DNA from: Loripinus fragilis
Taxonomy: Eukaryota > Mollusca > Bivalvia > Lucinida > Lucinidae
DNA: 64,000 nucleotides
Assembly (NCBI GenBank): GCA_964019695.1
Contig: OZ026525.1
Span: 66,806,253 to 66,870,252, forward strand
Direction: 5' to 3'
A model generated the notes under the pieces. The model was not told the origin of the DNA. It saw only the letters and a list, made by a program, of their open reading frames with translations, and did not search any database. A program made the position numbers and the translations under genes. Positions within the stretch are counted from its first letter, which is position 1. Every line of letters starts with the position of its first letter. Below are positions 57,637 to 64,000 of this stretch, in pieces.

Positions 57637-57812
57637 TTTTTAGCATGCATTCGCGTCTGTTCATTGCTGCTTTGTGGTTACCAGCTGGGAAAGGGCTGAC
57701 CTCTTGGCTCTTGTTGGTTATGTTTATTGTAGTTTTGTTACTTTCCCATGTGGTATCCTGGGTCAGGTGTGGTACTTGATTGTTTCGTTTCCTGATCTTT
57801 GCCATCTTTCTT
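57637..57812 (+). mobile_element. SINE-like repeat F2, 5'-truncated
   Basis: Begins near tgcattcgcgtctgttcatt and ends at cctgatctttgccatctttc, the family 3' end. Confidence 0.65.
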
Positions 57813-57924
57813 ACTTTAATACGAATTGATAAAGATCAGATCAGACGAACTGGAATCTGGATTTCTATAACAAAAACAATCAGTTCTTTACATGGTAGCT
57901 AACTAATTGTTGTATTATAACAAC

Positions 57925-58270
57925 AACATGGTCTAGGACGAAGGTCTGGTACCAGTAAAATGCATTTAAGCCCCCAGTGGCTTAGCCAGCTGTCCATTCT
58001 AAGGCGGTGGTTCTGTTGTTGATGATTCAATGTTTATTGTTGCTCCCATTGTAAGTGGGGTTTTGTGTTTGGTCCTTGTTTTGTTACTCAGTACTTTATG
58101 TCTTTCTATTGTTGCAATCACCGTGATGGGAAAGAGAGAGCTATTTGCGCTACTTTAATTGTGTTCCTAATGTCTTGTGGATGTTACTGTTCTCTGGCCG
58201 TTTCCACAGTGACGTAGTTTGGCCTAAGTGTGTGATTGTGGTATTTTCTGATCATACTTAGTACTTGCTT
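57925..58270 (+). mobile_element. SINE-like repeat F1
   Basis: Complete landmark order from ctaggacgaaggtctggtac through taagcccccagtggcttagc to gattgtggtattttctgatc. Confidence 0.7.
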
Positions 58271-59109
58271 TTTTTAAAATGATATAAAATACCATACGTT
58301 GTATTATATAAGGAATTAGGCAATGTATACACAGTCTTGAAGGTTGTAATATACGTTACATATTGTCACACAAATAACAAAATGATAGTTTAACCAGAAA
58401 CTATGTTAATCACAGCCTTTTACTCTTGAATTTCAATATAATATTCATAAATGGTGTTTAAAGGTTTTCATAAAGCATTACATGTTTAATTTGAGGATGA
58501 AAATATTCTTACTTTATTTAGTGTGTTATTAGAGTTTTTTTTGTATTTAGTTGTTTAACAACATTTCATTGGTTTTATAGGATATAGCTTTAATGTAACA
58601 TAAATGGCACTACTATGTGCCCTAATAACTTTTATAAACATAAATATATGTAGGGAAATTAACGTTCTTGTATATTACATGAATGTTAAGCCATTTTGAG
58701 TATTCAGGTACTACCTTAACGACCTTATTTACATTGTTTTTGTTTTAAAAAATGAGGGGTAACATAGTTTACATGCGGTAGCAGCCAAACGCCCCAAACG
58801 TCGGAGAGCTAACATGTATCAAAAAGCTAAACCAGAAACATAAATTTATGTTAACATTTGATTTTAATTGCAAGGCGCGCACAATTTTCCTGAGTTATAT
58901 TTTTTGTGCACATGTTTTTTTTCTGCATACTGACATCAAATCGACGTCAATTTGACGTAAAATTGAAGTCCATCTAAGTTGAATCAAATTTTCATTTTGG
59001 TCCCCTTCTATAGACGTTTTCAACCACTTCAAAGCAATAAAAAATACTAAAATGCGATTACTTAAGGCGTATAAAGCACTACAAGATAAAAGTTGTTTGA
59101 TTCATGTGA
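58271..59109. other. Unique AT-rich sequence
   Basis: No gene recognised. Confidence 0.5.
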
Positions 59110-59290
59110 AAAGAAGGCACGTCACTTTGTGACATCACTGTGACATTAATACTGCATGAAAAAAATTGGAAACATCTTTTTCCTTAAATGGAGTATATTT
59201 TTCTAGTTGAAAATCGATAGGAAACACTTTTACCCAAAATTGCACACGGGAGCCCAAAGTTCGACACAGCGGCCAACACTATAGAAATGA
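59110..59290 (-). repeat. Right arm of the distant inverted-repeat pair
   Basis: Reverse complement of 54540-54715 with moderate divergence. Either the long terminal repeats of a roughly 4.7-kb element or two independent inverted copies of one repeat. Confidence 0.65.
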
Positions 59291-59570
59291 CAAAATGACT
59301 ATATCACAAAGACCAAACAGCCGATCCTGCAACTACAACAACAACTGAAAAAATGACATAAGCAGAATCACATAGATGATAGTTATTCTCATGGGAAATA
59401 GCAAATCTACGTAGTGTCATTTTTACGTGGTGTGTCTCAAATATGGCATATGCACTTGTCGATATATAAACTGCGGAAGGCCTAAGATGATTGCAGCGAC
59501 TGAATATAACACCACTTTATCACGTCTGATTTAAATCTCATTAATTTATTGTCGGTCACTCTAGGGGATA
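59291..59570. other. Unique sequence
   Basis: Nothing recognised. Confidence 0.45.
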
Positions 59571-59671
59571 TATCAGCGTATGCACGTTTATAAGAATCCA
59601 TTAATTGCCATGCAAAATATATATTTTGCGCAGCAATTAATTGACGCTTATAAAAAATGCAAACGCAGAGC
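59571..59671. repeat. Imperfect palindrome
   Basis: Arms tttataagaatccattaatt and aattaattgacgcttataaa continue inward through gcaaaatat / atattttgc, with several mismatches. Confidence 0.75.
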
Positions 59672-60337
59672 TACATGTAGTTCCCGTCTTTAATTGAACA
59701 TTTTGTGATTTACATCTCTAAATTTAAGGTGATACCGGACTCATGTTAAAAGATAACCGAGTGTTTTTTTTTATAAAAGTAAGAATTATCTTTATTTATT
59801 CTCTTAAAACGTACAAGTATTGGCGTTCGCAAAAATACTTATCATTTATCAACACATCTATGACCAAATATGTTTTGACCGCCGGGTCCAGTTTCACTCA
59901 TCAAAACGTCCCGAGTTATACCTGGTCAGACAATTCTGATCAGAAAAAAAAATTAAACTAATATTCATGCGTATTCAATGTCTGTTACGTCATCCTGGCT
60001 TTATTGAAGTTAGATTGCTGTCACTCGCGTCCCTAGTTAAGCTATGCACGCGGAGAGTGTGAACAATAAACTATTTGTATGATGTATCTACGGGTAAGTG
60101 AACACTTTGATATGCCTGCACACGCGCACAAGCTGATCAAAGCATCTGCTTTCCAATCTGTTTTCAAATTATACGTCATTCTAGTATGGGGTGTTTTGCT
60201 TTATCTGTCGATACCTTCTAGTTTAAACTTTCCAACCAATATGACAGTATGAAATATATTAAATGATGAACCAAAAAAGAGAAAAAAACACACACACACA
60301 CAGGAAACGGAATCTGAGGACGACCTAAAAAGAGTTT
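59672..60337. other. Unique sequence; short CA run
   Basis: A (CA) run of about eight units lies at 60286-60301. A 72-codon frame at 59743 has no recognisable domain. Confidence 0.45.
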
Positions 60338-60535
60338 GTTTGATTTTGATTTTTTATGTCCCATCAACAATCTTTCAGTTATAAAGGGACGGGTCTTCCT
60401 GGGTTGAACCAGTACTAAGCTAGGATTATTGTTCTTGCTCAAGGACACAACGCAGTGACGCCGATGAGGCTCGAACCCGCAGCCTTTCGGTTTCGAGTCC
60501 AGCACTATACCACTGAGCCACTGCGTTCCTTAAAA
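60338..60535 (-). mobile_element. tRNA-derived SINE, full head
   Basis: The minus strand begins gaacgcagtggctcagtggt with a clear A box, then B box ggttcgagcct. The body has gtccttgagcaag and ggaagacccgtccct, and the tail is aaatcaaaatcaaacaaac. The head resembles a tRNA but the element continues far past tRNA length, so it is a SINE and not a tRNA gene. Related copies: 26721-26865 and 60807-60940. Confidence 0.85.
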
Positions 60536-60806
60536 GACTACCAAGAGTAAGCCCCAGCGAACAAGAAGGGTTGAAACATATCCTGGTCGCCGTCGATGCG
60601 GTTCCAGTACCTATTTGATATGCATGTAAACAGCGTTGTTTCAATAGCTGTTTTTTCATGACTTAACTTCTCAAGATAATAAGCTGCAGCAAATTTTACC
60701 ATTTTAAGAGAGTCAGTGGAGACATATGTGTGTCGTCTCTGGTGTATGCCTTTCAGTTTTTTTTCGATGGCTAGTCAGGGAATGCTCTGATTTACGCCCA
60801 TTTATT

Positions 60807-60940
60807 TTGTTTGTTTGTGTTGATCCTTTACCTCCCAATCAACAATTTTAGTCATGTTTGGACGAATTCCTGTCTTGAATCAATACCATAAGCTGATAAA
60901 GTGTCTTGCCCAAAGACACGAAACTACACTGACCCAAAAT
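60807..60940 (-). mobile_element. Diverged SINE copy, 5'-truncated
   Basis: The minus strand carries gtgtctttgggcaagacact, ggtattgattcaagacagga and an A-rich tail (caaacaaacaaaa). It is clearly the same SINE as at 60338 but older. Confidence 0.7.
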
Positions 60941-61219
60941 GAAAACTTTACACTTTATTTCTTTGAATGTATACATATCGTTGTAAGATTTACGCACGAT
61001 TATCGAGATTCAGTCGCGGATAACAATTATGCAAATTTAATTAAATCCCAGGTCTATTCAACGCCTGAAAAACGTGTTCCTTACGTCGCACGTGATCAGG
61101 AAGGGGTGGTTCACTTACAGCTTTAAAAACCGACAAGAAAGCATTTGCAGCTGAGTACTGATAATAAAAAGTTAATTTATTGCTACTAAACGCTTGCATT
61201 TAGTGACGGCACGTCATTC

Positions 61220-61575
61220 AAAAGATCCAAGAAACCAAGTTATTGGAGTGATCAAGGCGGGGTCTACGGTAAATGATATGCTGCTCTAGACAGACTATTC
61301 ATGATTTTATGAACCGGTACAATAGTACTGCGTCTATCAGAGTACGTGCAAGACCTGGTCGCGCAAGTGTGGCAGCGTTACGTCCTTATTGCCTTACACG
61401 TGAACTCACCCACGTAATCGTTTCAACCAGCAACAATTATTGCTCGGCCTTTACAGGATTCATGCACAAAAGATCATTAATCATTTCATACAAAATAACG
61501 GACCTGGCATTTTCCAGCATGACACTGCAAGGCTTCACACAACGCGTAAATAACCACACATTTACATACTAGGGG
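61220..61575 (+). pseudogene. Tc1-like transposase with large internal deletion
   Basis: The N-terminal paired-type HTH region reads QVIGVIKAGSTVNDML, then after a frameshift CSRQTIHDFMNRYNSTASIR, VRARPGRASVAALRPY and LTRELTHVIVS. About 30 bases later another frame reads INHFIQNNGPGIFQHDTARL, the late catalytic region with the second aspartate of the DDE triad. The central part, including the first catalytic aspartate, is missing, so roughly half of a normal 340-residue transposase remains. No terminal inverted repeats were found nearby. Confidence 0.85.
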
Positions 61576-63075
61576 TGTGTCTTTTGACATAAAGTTACCA
61601 GGCAAGGCTTTAAGAACGCTTGTTGACATCGAGAGGCTTGTTCTCAAAACTTGATATGGACACATTTTTTTTGCCGAACCCTTTTTTGTTGTATCACTTA
61701 TCACTAAGTGTCCAGCTTTTGCCAAAAATAAAAGTGTATTGAAGCGATTAATTTCTAGTGCAGCGCCAAGCATAAGTCAACTGCCTTAAACATCCCGAAG
61801 AAGAAGATTAAAACTTTGAGCAATTTTGAAGTTATTTGCAATTTTATATTCGTATGAATTAGTAATGTAACGCTTGACGACACACTGAAAACAGGCTTAT
61901 AAACAAAATAATTCCCCTTTTTTTCATTTTTTGAACTACTGATTTTAGAAATACTTCTCTTGTTTTATCTAAATACTAGACATTAAATGTTTGTTTACAC
62001 ATAATAAAGGTGTAAATGTACTTTAAGCACATTATCACTTTAATGTGAAGTAGATCTCCTTTGAATATTCTCCTTTATAAACCTGGCTGTAACGGAGATA
62101 CAAGAAGATAGTGTCCATGTTACATCATTTAATATTAGTCTCGTTTTGATAAGCATTCTCCGCTAAATAACATTTTTTCTGTACAGGTACAGAGATGCAA
62201 CACTTTGTATGTCAGTTCCTTTGCAAGTTTTAGCTTCACTGAAATGAACATCCAGACAGTTTTCTCTGGCCAAGGCGTAACGTCATGTTAAAATAACACT
62301 GAGGTATTTTCATCTCCCTCCAACCTCCAACAACACAGCCACTTATGATCCGTACATGTACAATCTATTTCAGTTGTGTTTACCCACGTGACAGAAAGCG
62401 CGCAAATTTTTCAATGGATTTGCTTCAGTACATTTATATATAGATTTTCTAACAAGTTGCAGACGTAACATACTGGACACCATAAATACCCCAACATTTA
62501 AGGTCGATATTTTTATATGTGTTCAATTTTCTAAGCATACTGATTGGTCCCGCATTGTCCCCAACTCGTTAATATTCGTATTCCAACTGTTAGCACTCTT
62601 CTCTAACTGTCAATATAATTGAGTTTAAGTACATTAGGACAAGAAGTAACATGGTCGGACACGTAATGTTACATCAGCAAACAATTTTTGAAAGTGATTT
62701 TATTTACAAAATTATGTAATAAATGATATTTTATACGTTTCAATCTGAAAAAATGGGCTTTTAGAAAGACACTAAACACTTTTTGTAAGTCTTCATATTA
62801 AGTTTGCATGGACGTGAATTTAAACGCGCTTCTCAAAATGCCACCTGAAATGTCCAAAATCGCCATTTATTTTTGTTTTTCCCTTATTTTATGCTCACAC
62901 AAAACACAAGCTTTTGAGTTTACAATAAGAGAAGGGACTATTCTTTCGCTTCTTAACAAATTTTGTATTACATGGCACACTTAGTCTAGAGAAAAGATAT
63001 TTTAGCATTTGGATAATTATTGCTGATGTTACCAAAAGTGACTGGGCAAAAAACGTGCTATATCAAAGAAACTCA
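61576..63075. other. Unique AT-rich sequence
   Basis: A 95-codon minus-strand frame at 61486-61773 overlaps the transposase relic and is not a gene. Nothing else recognised. Confidence 0.5.
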
Positions 63076-63298
63076 CCCGGTATTCTATTTATTAGTTTAC
63101 CCATTGTTTCACTCTTCAAACTAGCGATTATGACGTAATTTAATTTATCGATTTTTGTGTTGATTTAGCGTTATTAGCGAAGTCATTCAAAAAGTGCAAC
63201 GTCGTCATGACTTGATAAAGGCACATGCCGTGAGATAGACCATGTTTATCAGGCAACGTGCTGCAATACAGTTAATATTAGAGGTGACTGACAAAGCT
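63076..63298 (+). repeat. Dispersed repeat, partner of 37226-37445
   Basis: Same orientation and order of blocks as the 37.2-kb copy, with an extra nine bases after tatgacgtaattt and several substitutions. Confidence 0.7.
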
Positions 63299-64000
63299 GA
63301 CTAGGGACCTGTAACTGGGCAAAAACGAAATCACACAGCCTGCACCCAAACTACATCGTATTATTATGCCTCCACTAAGACTTTAAATGTGGAGTTCTGG
63401 GCTTTCCCGCCATCATCCATGCCTGGCCGCTTTGGTATAAATTGTAAGTATAAAGTGTTGGACATTTAGAAGTTTAAGTTTTGAATATGATGGAAGGCAG
63501 GTTCAATTTCGCAGATCTTGACGTGCCAATTTTGGCGGCTGGTGTCTTTGTTGCAACATCTGAAAAGAGACGTGTTTTTATTGCCTGAAAGAGTCCACGA
63601 AGGTGGATTAAGTTTGTTTTAGTTTTCTGCCGTTAAAGTTTGAGCTATGTGATGCATACAATGTATGTTTCACAAGAAGGCCGCTGTGCTTATATGGGTT
63701 AAGTGAAGGGCTTACTTTGTTATTGTACTCAAGCAAGTTACGACTCTTTAACTCAATTTATTTCAGACGAAATGTCACGCTAGTTAATTGCGTGACACGC
63801 TAGTAAATCGCGTGTCTTTATAATGGCAGATTGTTCTTAAAATTCGTTTAAATGATCGAAAATGTGTAAAGAAAATCTTGTGCATTCTCCAATGGCTAAA
63901 AAATTGGCTTCTTTTTTACAGATATATGCACATGGAATGGGAAGTATAAATGAATTGTTTAACTGTTTTTACAATTATTACATGACGTCATGTAAGGCTT
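63299..64000. other. Unique sequence to window end
   Basis: A small direct repeat of cacgctagt near 63777-63812 (ttgcgtgacacgctagt). No gene recognised. Confidence 0.45.

Noticed and set aside
54540..59290. Maverick/Polinton with long terminal repeats
   Set aside because: No polymerase, integrase or capsid-type frames lie between the arms and the span is too short.
60455..60532. Possible minus-strand tRNA gene
   Set aside because: Boxes are good but it is the 5' head of a SINE with related truncated copies at 26.7 and 60.8 kb.

Overview
The window looks like AT-rich, non-coding DNA from a metazoan, most probably a bivalve mollusc. This is inferred from the repeat types: many short TA-flanked inverted-repeat elements with internal hairpins, tRNA-headed SINEs, a DIRS-type retroelement, CR1/L2-type LINE ends and a pogo-like element. 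No rRNA gene, functional tRNA gene, CRISPR array or bacterial-style operon is visible. I found no convincing host protein-coding gene. Every recognisable protein trace belongs to a decayed mobile element, and most open frames of 60-100 codons are expected by chance at this base composition.

Layout. 1-2647 is a higher-order minisatellite: 36-bp and 52-bp units arranged in a 1223-bp super-repeat. 2.6-9 kb is mostly unique sequence with short palindromes and one copy (6455-7436) of a 982-bp pogo-like element. 9.5-9.9 kb is a hAT-like non-autonomous element with a clean 8-bp duplication. 11.3-12.6 kb holds SINE-like repeats (family F2). 13.26-14.91 kb is an inserted copy of sequence also found at 20.4-20.9 kb, bounded by 24-bp direct repeats. 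It contains the second pogo-like element, and the 20.4-kb paralogue supplies its empty site. 17.4-19.0 kb is a DIRS-like relic (RT start, RNase H, tyrosine recombinase). 20.9-23.6 kb is a GTCGC-rich inverted-repeat element carrying a nested LINE 3' end and a nested tRNA-SINE whose 5' end has copied its own target flank in inverted orientation.

24.8-31 kb holds F1 SINE-like repeats, a broken PHD-finger frame of retroelement type, a 5'-truncated SINE with a 15-bp duplication, a palindromic MITE, a 37-bp minisatellite and two TA-flanked MITEs. 31.2-33.8 kb is a GGTTTTAACC-type element with a 1324-bp mariner-like element nested in it. 34-48 kb mixes unique sequence with MITEs, F1/F2 copies, a LINE fragment on the minus strand and a broken cysteine-protease-like frame. 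48.3-50.3 kb holds two direct copies of one MITE flanking a 417-bp near-complete palindrome. 51-64 kb contains more palindromes, F1/F2 copies, an inverted-repeat pair about 4.5 kb apart, a tRNA-headed SINE and a Tc1-like transposase with an internal deletion.

The elements do not form a pathway. Together they record layered insertion: LINE and SINE inside X, mariner-like inside the GGTTTTAACC element, pogo-like inside the copied segment. The strongest unusual signals are the snap-back SINE insertion, the pogo filled/empty-site pair inside a segment with 24-bp flanking repeats, the minisatellite super-repeat, and one hairpin consensus shared by MITEs with different termini. Similarities between copies were judged by eye. 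Family names rest on motif recognition, not on searches.
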